Source: Pseudoalteromonas peptidolytica
GTDB taxonomy: Bacteria > Pseudomonadota > Gammaproteobacteria > Enterobacterales > Alteromonadaceae
Assembly (NCBI RefSeq): GCF_012641745.1
Contig: NZ_WEHZ01000025.1
Coordinates: forward strand, 1-64,000
Direction of reading: 5' to 3'
DNA: 64,000 bases
The notes below the pieces were generated by a model. The model worked only from the letters and a program-made list of their open reading frames with translations, had not been told where the DNA came from and ran no database searches. The position numbers and the translations under genes are program-made. Position 1 is the first letter of the stretch; every line of letters begins with the position of its first letter. Shown here one piece after another: positions 37,660 through 48,100 of this stretch.

Positions 37660-37706
37660 TACCTTTGCGGTATAAACAATAAATTACTGTTACTTTCTCA
37701 ATCCCC

Positions 37707-37726
37707 AAGGCCACTATTGTGGCCTT
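37707..37726. terminator. Bidirectional terminator between ompW and the thioesterase gene
   Basis: AAGGCCAC-TATT-GTGGCCTT hairpin followed by a T-rich tail (TATCTTTTTG) on the plus strand. It serves ompW and possibly the convergent gene. Confidence 0.8.
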
Positions 37727-37743
37727 TATCTTTTTGTTCACCG

Positions 37744-38277
37744 TTACAAATTACTGCTCTTTTTCGCCTCTAGCATAGCTTTCCAGTGCATAATCTCCGG
37801 CGATAAAATTGGTGCTTCGCCTTTAAATCCTGCAATTTCTAGCATTTCTTCAATGGTAACTATTCCACCTTTGCGTTTGAATACACCACGGACATAAGCA
37901 ATAGCATGTAAACCACGGGACGAATGGAACCTTTGCTCGATATAAAAGTACTTATGATCCCAACCAACCACTTTCGTTGTGATGGTGAACTTTTGTAGCG
38001 GCTTAATATCACGAATGTAAGTGATCGCGGTAGCATTCACGATTGGAAACCAACGACGCTTCATCACCGCGGCGAATAAACCTACTCGCTCAGTCATCCA
38101 GGTCCGAGCTAAATCCATAAAGGCTAAGTATCTTGAATTCGTGAGGTGCATATTAATATCACAATCACTAGGTAGCGCGCGGTATGTAATGTCTATCGGG
38201 TCAAGAATAGAGTTAGCGTGTTGTTGGTTTTTTCTTATTTTCCAAAACAGTAACAGTAAACGAAAATATAAATTCAT
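37744..38277 (-). CDS. Acyl-CoA thioesterase, hot-dog fold (4HBT)
   Basis: Thioester hydrolase-like protein of 177 residues. The hot-dog signature SDCDINMHLTNSRYLAFMD (near residue 38) carries Asp/Asn at the usual active-site place. Strands VNATAITYIRDIKPLQKF and HKYFYIEQRF follow. An N-terminal hydrophobic helix (about 3-13) may attach it to the membrane, as in THEM6-like members. The substrate is not predictable. It converges on ompW. Confidence 0.78.
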   Translation of the reverse strand: MNLYFRLLLLFWKIRKNQQHANSILDPIDITYRALPSDCDINMHLTNSRYLAFMDLARTWMTERVGLFAAVMKRRWFPIVNATAITYIRDIKPLQKFTITTKVVGWDHKYFYIEQRFHSSRGLHAIAYVRGVFKRKGGIVTIEEMLEIAGFKGEAPILSPEIMHWKAMLEAKKSSNL

Positions 38278-38523
38278 AACAATGGTCTTACCAGTAAATA
38301 ATTTTCGATTCTAGCATAGCAATTCATATTCTAAAGAGATTATTTTGTTACCCTACGCTGCATTAATGTCCTCGATGTGAACTGTCTTCGTCTTGCGATA
38401 ACCATCCAAGTAAACTAGATTGACTAACCTGAGCTTTGTAAAAGTAAGGCATGCTTTCAATACGATGAGTTAGCCCATTTATTTTTCAGCCCTCAGGTAA
38501 AAAAAAAAATAGGTGTGAAGCCC

Positions 38524-39015
38524 ATGAACATATTTTCCCTCATTGTCAGCGCTGTAATCTTTACTTTTTCCAGCTTTTGCTACGCCGACTTCGACTTCAA
38601 AGGCGAAGGTACATTAACTTACCCTACCGGTGCAGATAAAGCATTTACGTTTGGTTTTGCTTGGAATAAACAAGCCGAAAAGTTTCGTATTGGTGCAAAC
38701 CAATATGATATGTCGGAGCTTCCTGAGTCTTACTCAGTTGCAATCACGCTGAGTAAAGACGACGCAAAAGTGTGGATCCAAGAGTTTAATCAGGGGTTTA
38801 TTTCTGAATTTACGTGGCAAATTGCTGACCATCATATTGCATTAACGAAAAAGGAATTTAGTGGTACCGTAAAAGGCAACTATATACTCACAGTAAATGG
38901 CATTGATTACTTTTTTGCCAGAGATAACGTAAGTATCACGCTCACTTTTGATGAAGATGGGATAGAAAATATTAAAGTTGATGGCGTTAACAAAGACATG
39001 GGCACAAAATCATAA
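38524..39015 (+). CDS. Hypothetical secreted protein
   Basis: A 163-residue exported protein. The signal peptide (about 1-21, cleavage near CYADF) is followed by a beta-rich domain with regularly alternating hydrophobic residues (FDFKGEGTLTYPTG, FTFGFAWNKQ, YILTVNGIDYFF), perhaps a small lipocalin-like or YceI-like barrel. No family recognised. The ATG at 38524 is preferred over the GTG at 38515 because AGGTG sits at the right distance from it. A run of A10 lies just upstream (38499-38509 region) and could be phase-variable. Confidence 0.55.
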   Translation: MNIFSLIVSAVIFTFSSFCYADFDFKGEGTLTYPTGADKAFTFGFAWNKQAEKFRIGANQYDMSELPESYSVAITLSKDDAKVWIQEFNQGFISEFTWQIADHHIALTKKEFSGTVKGNYILTVNGIDYFFARDNVSITLTFDEDGIENIKVDGVNKDMGTKS

Positions 39016-39066
39016 AGGCTACTCCCTGTAGCCCTTATACTCGCTGTGTGCGTGCAGCTACTAATA

Positions 39067-40623
39067 TTATACTTTTACCGTTTTTCTATTGATCCCGTAT
39101 TCACGCAGCTTATTCGCAACAGCAGTATGGCTCAAGCCCAATCGTTTCGCCAACTGCCTTGAGCTCGGATAAGCTGGATATAGCTTGCGTAATAATGTCG
39201 CTTCAAAGCGCTTAACGGCCTGATCAAGCGTCCCTTCAAAGTCTGATTCTAAATAGCCCAAGTCATGAGTAAAGGTAGGTAAATTCAAGTGTTCTGTACG
39301 CAGCTCTTTATCATCTAATAGTGAAACCGCGCGATAAATTGCGTTTTCTAATTGCCTAACATTACCAGGCCATGGGTATTGCTCTAGAAACTCGATACAC
39401 TCTCTAGCAAAAGTAGGCGCTGGATGACCATTTTGCTGCGCGTATTTTTGCACAAAGTGCTCAGCCAGCGGAGCAATATCAGCCTTGCGATCTCTAAGCG
39501 GTGCAATCTCTAGCGTTAGCACATTGATTCGGTAGTAGAGATCTTCTCTGAATGCCCCTTCTTGCACCATTGCTGGTAAATCTTTTTGGGTTGCAGCGAT
39601 AATTCGCACATTCACTTTTACTTCATTTTCGTCGCCAACCTTACGGAAAGTACCGTCTTGCAAAAAGCGCAAAAGCTTAGTCTGCAATTGTGTAGACATC
39701 TCACCGACTTCATCAAGAAATACGGTACCACCATCTGCTTGCTCTAGTACTCCACGCTTTGGTGCCGCATTTTCTTCATAACCGGCGTAACCAAATAGCT
39801 CTGACTCCGCTACATCATCAGGTAATGAAGCACAAGATAGTGCAATAAAAGGCTTTAATGAACGATTTGAAGCATAGTGGCATGCTCGTGCCAAGAGCTC
39901 TTTACCTGTTCCTGTTTCTCCAGTAATGAGAATTGGTGCCTCTAGTTGAGCCATTTTTCTCGCTTCACGCACCACTCTGCGCATTGCTGTACTGTGATTG
40001 TGGATAGTGGCAAAACTCTCTTGGCCATAACGACGAAATGCACTCACTTGCTGCCCAAGTCTAGACTGTGACTTAATATTGATCACCGCTCCGGCTAAAA
40101 CGTCACCGTCTCCCCCTTGAGGCACAGAAATCGGCAAAATATCCGCAATAAAGTCTTCGCCGCCTACTTCTACACGGGTCGTTTGTCCTAACACTTCTTT
40201 GCCTTCTAACCAGCGGGTAAAATTAAAACCTTTCAAAAGGTTGTTAATATTTGCGCCGATAACATCAGTCTCAACCATGTTTAAGTCGCGACAAGCAGCA
40301 TCATTACAATGACGAACCCAACCTTTTGCGTCTATTGATATAACACCATCAGGCAAAGCACTAAGCAGTGTATTTAATTCATTATGTTCACGCTCAGAAG
40401 GCAAAAATGCCGTGGTGCGAACATCTTCTACACCATCAATCAAACGTATCTCTGGCATGATCTTTTGAAACTGTTCGAATTCTATCGGTGGAAAACTCAC
40501 GTACATCCGACAATTTACTGAATCGACTTCTATACCTTTTAAGTCAACACGGTAGCTTACCAAGATGTTGAGAATCTCTTGGGCAATACCAATTCGGTCA
40601 GCGCAATGTATCTCTAGACGCAT
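39067..40623 (-). CDS. tyrR: Transcriptional regulator TyrR
   Basis: Controls aromatic amino-acid synthesis and transport in response to Tyr, Phe and Trp. The 518-residue protein (513 in E. coli) starts with an ACT-like domain (MRLEIHCADRIGIAQEIL) and a PAS domain (about 80-190). An AAA+ ATPase follows with Walker A GETGTGKE and Walker B TVFLDEVGEM, and a C-terminal Fis-type helix-turn-helix (RQLAKRLGLSHTAVANKL) closes it. The sigma54-contact motif GAFTGA is absent (GYAGYEENA in its place), as in bona fide TyrR, which works with sigma70. A TGTAAAC half-site lies near its start (about 40630-40637), compatible with autoregulation but not a full TyrR box. Confidence 0.93.
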   Translation of the reverse strand: MRLEIHCADRIGIAQEILNILVSYRVDLKGIEVDSVNCRMYVSFPPIEFEQFQKIMPEIRLIDGVEDVRTTAFLPSEREHNELNTLLSALPDGVISIDAKGWVRHCNDAACRDLNMVETDVIGANINNLLKGFNFTRWLEGKEVLGQTTRVEVGGEDFIADILPISVPQGGDGDVLAGAVINIKSQSRLGQQVSAFRRYGQESFATIHNHSTAMRRVVREARKMAQLEAPILITGETGTGKELLARACHYASNRSLKPFIALSCASLPDDVAESELFGYAGYEENAAPKRGVLEQADGGTVFLDEVGEMSTQLQTKLLRFLQDGTFRKVGDENEVKVNVRIIAATQKDLPAMVQEGAFREDLYYRINVLTLEIAPLRDRKADIAPLAEHFVQKYAQQNGHPAPTFARECIEFLEQYPWPGNVRQLENAIYRAVSLLDDKELRTEHLNLPTFTHDLGYLESDFEGTLDQAVKRFEATLLRKLYPAYPSSRQLAKRLGLSHTAVANKLREYGINRKTVKV

Positions 40624-40856
40624 TTGTTCCTCAAAACGGGTTTACACGGTTGACGGGATCATACTCTAAGAATAGCTAGTCGACTAGAAAAACGTAAAGA
40701 ATATTGAACAGAATTTTAGAGGCTGCATTAAATTCTTGTCCTATACTAATACGGTAAGGAAAAATTTGTTTTATAAGGTGTTTTTCCACATTTGTTAAAC
40801 TCCTGATTTGGTGGCTTACATTTTCATCATAAGATTGCATCCGCTAAACAGTTACA

Positions 40857-40887
40857 GATACAATACTAAAGAATTTGATATTGTATC
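40857..40887. promoter_or_regulatory. Perfect 9-bp inverted repeat at the head of the polyglutamate-like operon
   Basis: GATACAATA (40857-40865) and TATTGTATC (40879-40887) are perfect inverted repeats with a 13-nt centre, ending 24 bp before the first gene's ATG. It could be an operator for an unknown regulator, or a leader RNA hairpin next to the ribosome-binding site. It does not match a LexA box or a full TyrR box. Confidence 0.5.
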
Positions 40888-40911
40888 GTTTTTGAAAGCA
40901 GGCCGATAAAA

Positions 40912-43116
40912 ATGAAAAAGATAATTGCGCTGATGTTACTCCTCACCCTTTCGGCTTGTTCAGTTGAAGACCCCAATGAAACGGGTCCCTCTGACACAGA
41001 TAAAAACGAAGACCAAAGTCAACAAGACAGAGACAATGAAGCGACCAATCTAAGTGTTCAGATTCAAACTCGTGACGGTAACGCTGTCTCTGGCGCTACG
41101 CTTACCATTAACAGCCTACAATTTACTTCTGCTGCAAACGGTACAATTGATCTTGCCACATTGCCTTTCGGTGCCTACGTAGCGACAATACAGCACCCAG
41201 ACTATTTACCTTTGGTATTTACTTTTGCAAATCAACATAGTGACCCACAAACCATAGAATTGCAGCTAAAGCCGTCTTCAGATTCTTTAAAAACGCTTTT
41301 ATTCGCGGGTGACACAATGTTTGGCCGTCGCTACTTTAACCCTTCACTCATTACGATGGGCAATTCGTTGCCAAGCACCAGCGACGGACTTATCCAACCC
41401 CAAAGCGCCGGAGCTGATGCCCAAGCGCTAGTAAAATATATGCCTGCGCTGTTTAACAGTGTCGACTTTGCTTCGGTAAACCTTGAGTCACCCATTCTCC
41501 AAAATCCAACAACGGTTCACCCGAGTAAAGAGTTTGCATTTTTCAGTTTACCAGCCTCGTTAGTAGCTTTAAACGATCTTGGTATTGATTATGTTGCACT
41601 GGGTAATAATCACGTGTATGACTATCAAGCACAGGGACTTAGCGATACCATCCGCTATGTTGAGCAAGCAGGCTTAAGCCACAGTGGCGCAGGAAACGAT
41701 ACCGAATCAGCCCTAGCGCCATACAGCTTAACGCTGGGGGAAACGACCATAGATTTTATCTCGGCCACCTCTATCACGGGCGATCAACATACCATCACTT
41801 ACGTAGCCTCAGATCAAAAAGGGGGAGCCGCTGATCTAACCGACACCACAGCCATAAGAGAAAGCGTCAACCAAGCAAGCAATGACGGTCGCTTTGTTGT
41901 TGCTCAGCTGCATGGTGGAGATGAATACTCCTACGCCCCAACCGCTTATATTGCAAATCGCTTCGATGTCGTCTCGAACAGTGGTGCAAATTTAATGATA
42001 GCCCACCATCCACATGTCGCTCAGGGCTTCGGTTTATATAACGGGGTTCCAGCAATATTGGGGTTAGGCAACTTTGTATTTGAGCAAAACCGACTTGAAA
42101 CCTTCTTAGGGCTAATCACTATTGTCGAACTTGAAACAGCAGGAGAACCAAAAATAGACGCAATAAAAGCCTATCCTGTGTATTTAGAAGACTATACTCC
42201 CAAGCTAGTTAGTGGCGATCTTGCAAATGCGCTACTCAAGCGTATTGCAGAGTTTTCTTCTCCTGACGTTGGTATCTCATTGCATTCAGGCTTTGCGGAA
42301 GTGAACTTTGATACCCCATCAATAGTAGAAACTACTCAGCAACGTGTTATTTCTGTAGCTGCAGGTGAGCACATTATTGACTTGCGCCAATATGCGCAAA
42401 GCTCAGAGTATGTAAGTCGCATCGCACTAAATCAATCTCAGGCACAGCTAACTCTTGGTCGTGATTTACTCTTTTTCGGTGACTTTGAAGATTGGGATAA
42501 CGACGCTGAAACAGGCGAAGTATCACGATGGCTTATCGAGTCTGACGATACTTATCCTTGTCTAGTTGGAAAATATCGTGGTGTTCAAGGCTTGTGTTTA
42601 CAGCGAACACAATTCGATGAGACAGCAACACGAGTTCCTTTCAAACATACTATTCGTACTATGCCCATTACCCCTGCTCCAAGCACAGCTCAGGCCTATC
42701 ATGAACTTACTTTATACGGCTATGCAAAGGGCAATAATGCAGGGAGATTTAATGCCGATATTCGTATTTTGACATCTGAGGACAGCCTACTATTTTCTGA
42801 GTCCACTCCTGAATTATTACCTGCTGGCACTTACGACTGGCAGGTATTTCAACAAGACATAACGCTTCCTGATGATTCAGTTACATTAGGCGATGAAAAC
42901 TTGCCGGCAAGAGGCGTGCAATTTGGGTTGTCTATGACGCCACCTACAAGTGGCGAAAGTGCACTCTTTTTAGATGATGTCGCGATGATCTCTTGGCAAC
43001 GCTCACTTTCTCTTACCAATAATCAATGGCAAAGCGGGGGGATTCATGGATTAGAGTTTATTAAAATAACGACCCCGTCTCCAACCGAATTGGTGCTTAC
43101 TTTTAGCCAGCAGTAA
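40912..43116 (+). CDS. CapA/PgsA-family lipoprotein (polyglutamate-type capsule)
   Basis: A 734-residue exported lipoprotein. The signal peptide ends in lipobox LSAC (Cys16). A charged linker and a beta-sandwich (about 45-125, carboxypeptidase-regulatory-like) follow, then a calcineurin-fold CapA domain (about 130-430). Its metal-site motifs are LLFAGDTMFGR, VNLESPI, LGNNHVYDY, QLHGGDEY, HHPHVAQG and GLGNFVFE. The C-terminal 250 residues form a second beta-rich module (FFGDFEDWDND..., about 520-734), perhaps carbohydrate-binding. CapA/PgsA is needed for poly-gamma-glutamate assembly or transport in bacilli; family members usually have about 350-400 residues, so this one is doubled. First gene of a seven-gene coupled operon. 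Confidence 0.85.
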   Translation: MKKIIALMLLLTLSACSVEDPNETGPSDTDKNEDQSQQDRDNEATNLSVQIQTRDGNAVSGATLTINSLQFTSAANGTIDLATLPFGAYVATIQHPDYLPLVFTFANQHSDPQTIELQLKPSSDSLKTLLFAGDTMFGRRYFNPSLITMGNSLPSTSDGLIQPQSAGADAQALVKYMPALFNSVDFASVNLESPILQNPTTVHPSKEFAFFSLPASLVALNDLGIDYVALGNNHVYDYQAQGLSDTIRYVEQAGLSHSGAGNDTESALAPYSLTLGETTIDFISATSITGDQHTITYVASDQKGGAADLTDTTAIRESVNQASNDGRFVVAQLHGGDEYSYAPTAYIANRFDVVSNSGANLMIAHHPHVAQGFGLYNGVPAILGLGNFVFEQNRLETFLGLITIVELETAGEPKIDAIKAYPVYLEDYTPKLVSGDLANALLKRIAEFSSPDVGISLHSGFAEVNFDTPSIVETTQQRVISVAAGEHIIDLRQYAQSSEYVSRIALNQSQAQLTLGRDLLFFGDFEDWDNDAETGEVSRWLIESDDTYPCLVGKYRGVQGLCLQRTQFDETATRVPFKHTIRTMPITPAPSTAQAYHELTLYGYAKGNNAGRFNADIRILTSEDSLLFSESTPELLPAGTYDWQVFQQDITLPDDSVTLGDENLPARGVQFGLSMTPPTSGESALFLDDVAMISWQRSLSLTNNQWQSGGIHGLEFIKITTPSPTELVLTFSQQ

Positions 43117-43130
43117 AAGAGTAATTATAC

Positions 43131-45110
43131 ATGTCTATTTTCAGCCAAATAAGCTTTGTAAGACGCCAGCGCGAGTTTTGGCTATTTCTTGGTTTATTTG
43201 CATTTTTAGCATTGCTTTCATTTACTGGCGTCTACAAGCAGATCAATCTGTTTGGATTACAATGGTTTTCCAAATTTAATAAAACACAAGCCACAGAGAT
43301 TGTTGTCATTGAGGCAAAAAACTTACAGCAGCAACATGAGTCACTAATCAATACTTTGTCTGCATATGACCCGAAAGGTATTGTGGTGTACTCCGATGTA
43401 GCTTTAGCACAAGACACAGGCAGTAAGCATGATGCTGTTTACTATCCTCTTAATAACCCAAACCTATGCTTACCAGAGACTCAAAACTGGTATGGCAGCG
43501 CGGTCAGTATTATCCCTCCACCACAGCCGTGTGATGTACTATGGGACGTGCTTTTTCCTGAGCATGGAACCTACCAAAACAAAATCATAGATTACTCTTT
43601 ATCTTATTATTCCCTGCCAAAGTTTACCGCTGAACGAGTATTAAATGGTGATGTGTTTGCTTCTCAAGTTACTGATAAAGTTGTCTTAATTGCGCAATAC
43701 TCTCCTTTTGCTTTACTTAACGCTCCTCGCACTTTTACTGATAAGGCACTTCCTCCAGTTTACCTGCAAGCTTTCATCGCCAACAACTTCGCTGCTAATA
43801 GTTTTATCAAACCGTTAGACAAAAGCATTGTTATCACTTTTGTATTCATAGCCACATTACTACTTCTAGTTTGGTATCAAAGAAATACAACGCTAATCAA
43901 TGTGCTAATCGCAGCCTGTATGAGTGGGCTGCTACTGATCTTGGGGTTCGCTGCCCACTATTGGTATGCAGTCTTATTACCAATAGGCGAACTAATCACG
44001 CTAATATGGTCAACTCTATTGTGGGTTTTCATTTCATTGAAATGGTCGGAAGAAGAAAACCTGCAATCAATTATCACGTTGATCCAGCAGCGGATGTTAG
44101 GGCGCTACCTGCCGCGTCACTTTCTTGAACACCCAGAACCTTGGGATAGCATCATTCAGCTTGTAAACCAGCAACTAAATTTAGATAAAAGTATCTTTCT
44201 TACCCGCCTTGAAGGAGATCACCGTGTTTCGGAGGTACGTGCGCTTAATTGTCAGCTGAGTGACATTGTCGAGATGCGACGTGATTACGAGCGAGTTCCC
44301 TATTCCGATGCAATAAAGGCGTCTGGTACGATTAAAATCACCCGGGTATTCTTTAAAGATCTGGCTGAAAATGAACAACAATATATCGCCCCTTTAATGT
44401 ATGCAGGAGATATTAGAGGGTTTTGGGCGTTAACTGTAATACCTCAAAAACACTTTGACGAACAAGCCTTTATTAAAAATGTGAACCTGTTTGCTCATCA
44501 AATTGGTGAGCTGCTTTTTCACTATAAAGTATTTACGACCGAACGTAAAAATCAAAAAGGTATGCTGGCTCGCGCCTTAACGTTTTCACTTAAAGCACCA
44601 TTGAGTCATAAAATCAAAGATGCAGTGAGCGAGATGGATCAAAAATTGACTTCGCTTGAGCATGTCTTTAACCAGCTACAAAGCGCCAGCATTTTATATA
44701 ATTTGTTTGGTCAGATAGTGCAGGTAAACGAGTCTTTAGAGCAATTTGCTAGGCGTCATGGACTATCAGTTTTTGATATGTCTGCACTTGATCTATTGTG
44801 CTTTTGTACCTCAATGGATAACGAAGTGGCAAAAGGGAAATTACGCTATTTAACTTTGCAGCGCGGCAAGGTAGTGTTGCCCATTTATCTCGATAATCAT
44901 ACATACCTACTCTGTATCCGTACCCTTGTTAAAGGCTCTACAGGGCTTAATACAAGCGCTCCCTTCGAAACCAGTGGGGTTTTATTTGAATTTATTGACT
45001 TAGGGGAGTTGCTTCAGCAAGTCGATGATCGTACTGAGTTTGTAACCCAACTATCCCGACAATTTTCATCAGACGACCAAGTACAGTTTCTTAAGTGGGG
45101 TGAACAGTAG
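43131..45110 (+). CDS. CHASE2-type membrane protein of the operon, no catalytic output domain seen
   Basis: A 659-residue inner-membrane protein. One N-terminal helix (about 16-36) is followed by a periplasmic region (about 50-225) ending DKVVLIAQYSP...PPVYLQAFIANNF, the layout of CHASE2 sensors. Three closely spaced helices (about 230-305) come next, and then a cytoplasmic part (about 310-659) with a GAF/PAS-like stretch (LNLDKSIFLTRLEGDHRVSE) and helical segments. No histidine kinase, cyclase, GGDEF or phosphatase motif is visible. I infer a signal receptor or scaffold within the polymer-synthesis complex. It starts 14 nt after the CapA-like stop, and its stop overlaps the next GTG start. 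Confidence 0.6.
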   Translation: MSIFSQISFVRRQREFWLFLGLFAFLALLSFTGVYKQINLFGLQWFSKFNKTQATEIVVIEAKNLQQQHESLINTLSAYDPKGIVVYSDVALAQDTGSKHDAVYYPLNNPNLCLPETQNWYGSAVSIIPPPQPCDVLWDVLFPEHGTYQNKIIDYSLSYYSLPKFTAERVLNGDVFASQVTDKVVLIAQYSPFALLNAPRTFTDKALPPVYLQAFIANNFAANSFIKPLDKSIVITFVFIATLLLLVWYQRNTTLINVLIAACMSGLLLILGFAAHYWYAVLLPIGELITLIWSTLLWVFISLKWSEEENLQSIITLIQQRMLGRYLPRHFLEHPEPWDSIIQLVNQQLNLDKSIFLTRLEGDHRVSEVRALNCQLSDIVEMRRDYERVPYSDAIKASGTIKITRVFFKDLAENEQQYIAPLMYAGDIRGFWALTVIPQKHFDEQAFIKNVNLFAHQIGELLFHYKVFTTERKNQKGMLARALTFSLKAPLSHKIKDAVSEMDQKLTSLEHVFNQLQSASILYNLFGQIVQVNESLEQFARRHGLSVFDMSALDLLCFCTSMDNEVAKGKLRYLTLQRGKVVLPIYLDNHTYLLCIRTLVKGSTGLNTSAPFETSGVLFEFIDLGELLQQVDDRTEFVTQLSRQFSSDDQVQFLKWGEQ

Positions 45111-48100
45111 TGGACTGGTCACTCGCTCTATTTCCAAGCGCTGGTGGACTCGGTCAATCGGTTATCACCTGTGTGTGGATAGGCATAGCAGTGGTTGCCT
45201 TTTTTAATCTTAGGTTTGGCTTTCCATTAACGGGACTCGTAGTGCCGGGCTATTTGGTGCCGTTATTTATCGTCAGCCCTACTTCTGCTTGGGTAATTAT
45301 TATTGAAGCCATTGTGGTATATGGGTTAATGCGGTTTTTTGCCAAAACCCTAGTTGAGCGCTTTGGCTACGCAGAAATGTTTGGCAGAGATAGGTTTTTT
45401 GCTATTGTGCTCCTTAGCATTCTCGTACGTGTCAGTATGGATGTGCTTTTTTGGCCTCAAGTCGCAAGCTACTTTTTGCAGTGGGATATTACCTTTGACT
45501 ATGCAGCTCAGCTATACAGCCTAGGCCTTATCATTATCGCATTGACAGCAAACGTTATGTGGAATGGCGGGTTTAGATATGGCATCAAAGTAACCGCAAT
45601 CCAGCTTGTGGTCACTTATGTAGTCATCCGCTTTGGTCTTATGACCTTCACTAACTTTAGTATCGCAAACCTAGCAGTAATGTATGAAGCTGTTGCTGCT
45701 TCTATTATCGCCGCGCCTAAAGCCTATATTATATTGGTGATAACAGCCTTTATCGCTTCGCGTGCTAACCTAAAGTATGGCTGGGAATTTAATGGCATTA
45801 TGTTGCCAGCTTTATTGGCTCTACAGCTCATGCAACCAACAAAACTACTCACTTCTTTTGCCGAAACAGCGATTATACTGACGCTTGGTTATTTCATTTT
45901 AAATTTCACGCGTTTAAAGCATGCTAATATTGAGGGCGCAAGGTTGATGCTACTCTTTTTCAACCTTGGTTTTTTCTACAAACTTTTTTTAAATTATGCC
46001 GTTGTCGCTTACTTTCCTAGCATCAAAGTAACAGATACTTTTGCTTTTGGTTATATGTTATCGACCTTGCTTGCGCTGAAAATCTACCAAAAAAATGCCT
46101 TAGGTTTGGTGTTACGGGCAACATTTCAAACATCCATTGTCGGCGGTTTAATTGCGATTTGTATCGGCTTTGCCATTATGGTGATCCCAAGCTTATTTGT
46201 AAAAATTGAACGCTCCGCGGTGGTCTCACAGATAGAAGATATTTCTTTGAATCAAGTAGTCAGTGACTACAAGAGTCAGCTTTATACTCAAAGTGCCACC
46301 GACATCAATGTCAGTCAGTACGTCACCGAGCAACAGAGGAATCAATTTAAACAGGCCATTATATTACTCAAAGAAAATAGCGAGTCATCTTTTGTAAAAG
46401 CGGCGGCTTTGTTACAACAGGCGGGTTTTTCACTACAACAAACCGCAGCGTTATTGGTAATAAAAGACACCCAGGAGAATTATAAAAGAGGTTTGTTTAT
46501 CATTAACCTAGCAGCTAAGAAAAATCATATAATCAGCGTTCCTTACCCCACAACTGAACGCTTAGCAAGCGAAGCTGCACATCTTTTGTTTTCTTATTGG
46601 CAAAGTAGCGGCATGGCATTTGGTAATGCCAAGTCTATACAAAACAGTGATAACCAAAGCAAACAAAGTGAATTTTTCCACGACTTCTTTATCGCCATGT
46701 CATCGTCTGAAGTCATTCAACTGAGAGAAATTAACCGTCAGGTTAGTCAGATGATGCACAGCCACAAGTTAAAAGATAGTAAACAAATGTGGATTTTCAA
46801 TACCGTACCAGCCTCAGTTCAACAATCAGAATTGGCCTCGCTATTGGGGATCCAGCAAAGCTATTTTGGTACTGCTGCGACTACGGTTCTGCCACATAAA
46901 CAGTTCCAAGGCGCAATGATTGAGGCCTATCTTAGCTCGGATAGCTATTCAACATTGCTTAGCGCTTATGGAATGCAAAATGCTGGTATAACGGAAGATG
47001 AGATTAAGACTATAGATACTCCCATCCATACACTCATCGATGAATTCTCAACTCATATTAGCGCCAAAGGCAGTGGAGCGTTCAGTCCTCTTAGTGATAC
47101 CAGTGCTGCACTTTGGGAATACGAAGTGTTAAGGCCATTGTTTGCCATCACACAAAATCCAGATATCGTAGCCACACCTAACACTTTTAAAGTTAGGCTT
47201 AGCCAAATTAACCGCATTGCAAATTTACTCCAATACCAACTGGCGCTGATTGACAGTGCACAAGGGCAATTTGTCGCTATTTCACCACTTGAAAATAGCC
47301 AAGCTTATGAATTAGGACAAGGAATTTACTTTATTTCTGTGCTCGCAAAACCCGCTCTGACAATTGCAGTGCCAAGACCCTTATTCGAGAGCAATACGCT
47401 TGGCTTTTCTACTCAACTATTTATTTCCACGCAGGCAAAGCTACTTGCTATCGCGGGCGCTCATCCATATACCAGTGTAGAGGCAAATGTGATGGCCGCT
47501 GATAATATCCGTTCGTTATTCAACGTAGTTTACCAAAGTGCCCAACGCTACTTCTATGAAAAACCATTGTTAAATTTACAGATCCGTAGTCATAGCGCAC
47601 CATCAAGCATTAGACCCTCAGCATTGGCTTTTCAATTTACAACACCTAATCCCATTCACAATGAAACACTCAGCCAGTTAAAACGCGCACTCAAAAAGCT
47701 GGGCGTGAACACACAAACTGTCATGGGTCAACGCGCCACAAGAGGGCTAGAGCTGGGAACCACTCCTCAATCTGGCTATCAACTGTTTGCCCCCAACAGC
47801 GAACTTGCTGCACTGTGGTTAGCATCAGACTTTAAGTCAAATTTTGCCGTATCTGACGATGCGTTAGCACAGCGCTTGTTGGCAATATCACATTCTCCAA
47901 CTCTCAAAAAGGTTGATTTGCTGACACTTTCTCCGACAGATTGGCATGACCCAGACGCCTTATTTATCGACGCCTTACAAAGTGCTAAAAAACAATACAC
48001 GCATTCGCAGCACTTACCGGCTCTCAGTGCATTATGTGCTCGAAAAAATACCTGCCAACTACAAGCCTTTATTGCGCAGCGAAACACTGAGCTCGGCATT

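Noticed and set aside
39067-40623. TyrR as a sigma54 enhancer-binding protein
   Set aside because: The AAA+ domain is present but the GAFTGA motif is missing, and the ACT-PAS-AAA-HTH layout is that of TyrR, which does not need sigma54.
40857-40887. Second LexA box
   Set aside because: The palindrome lacks the CTG-N10-CAG core and its arms are 13 nt apart, so it is not an SOS box.
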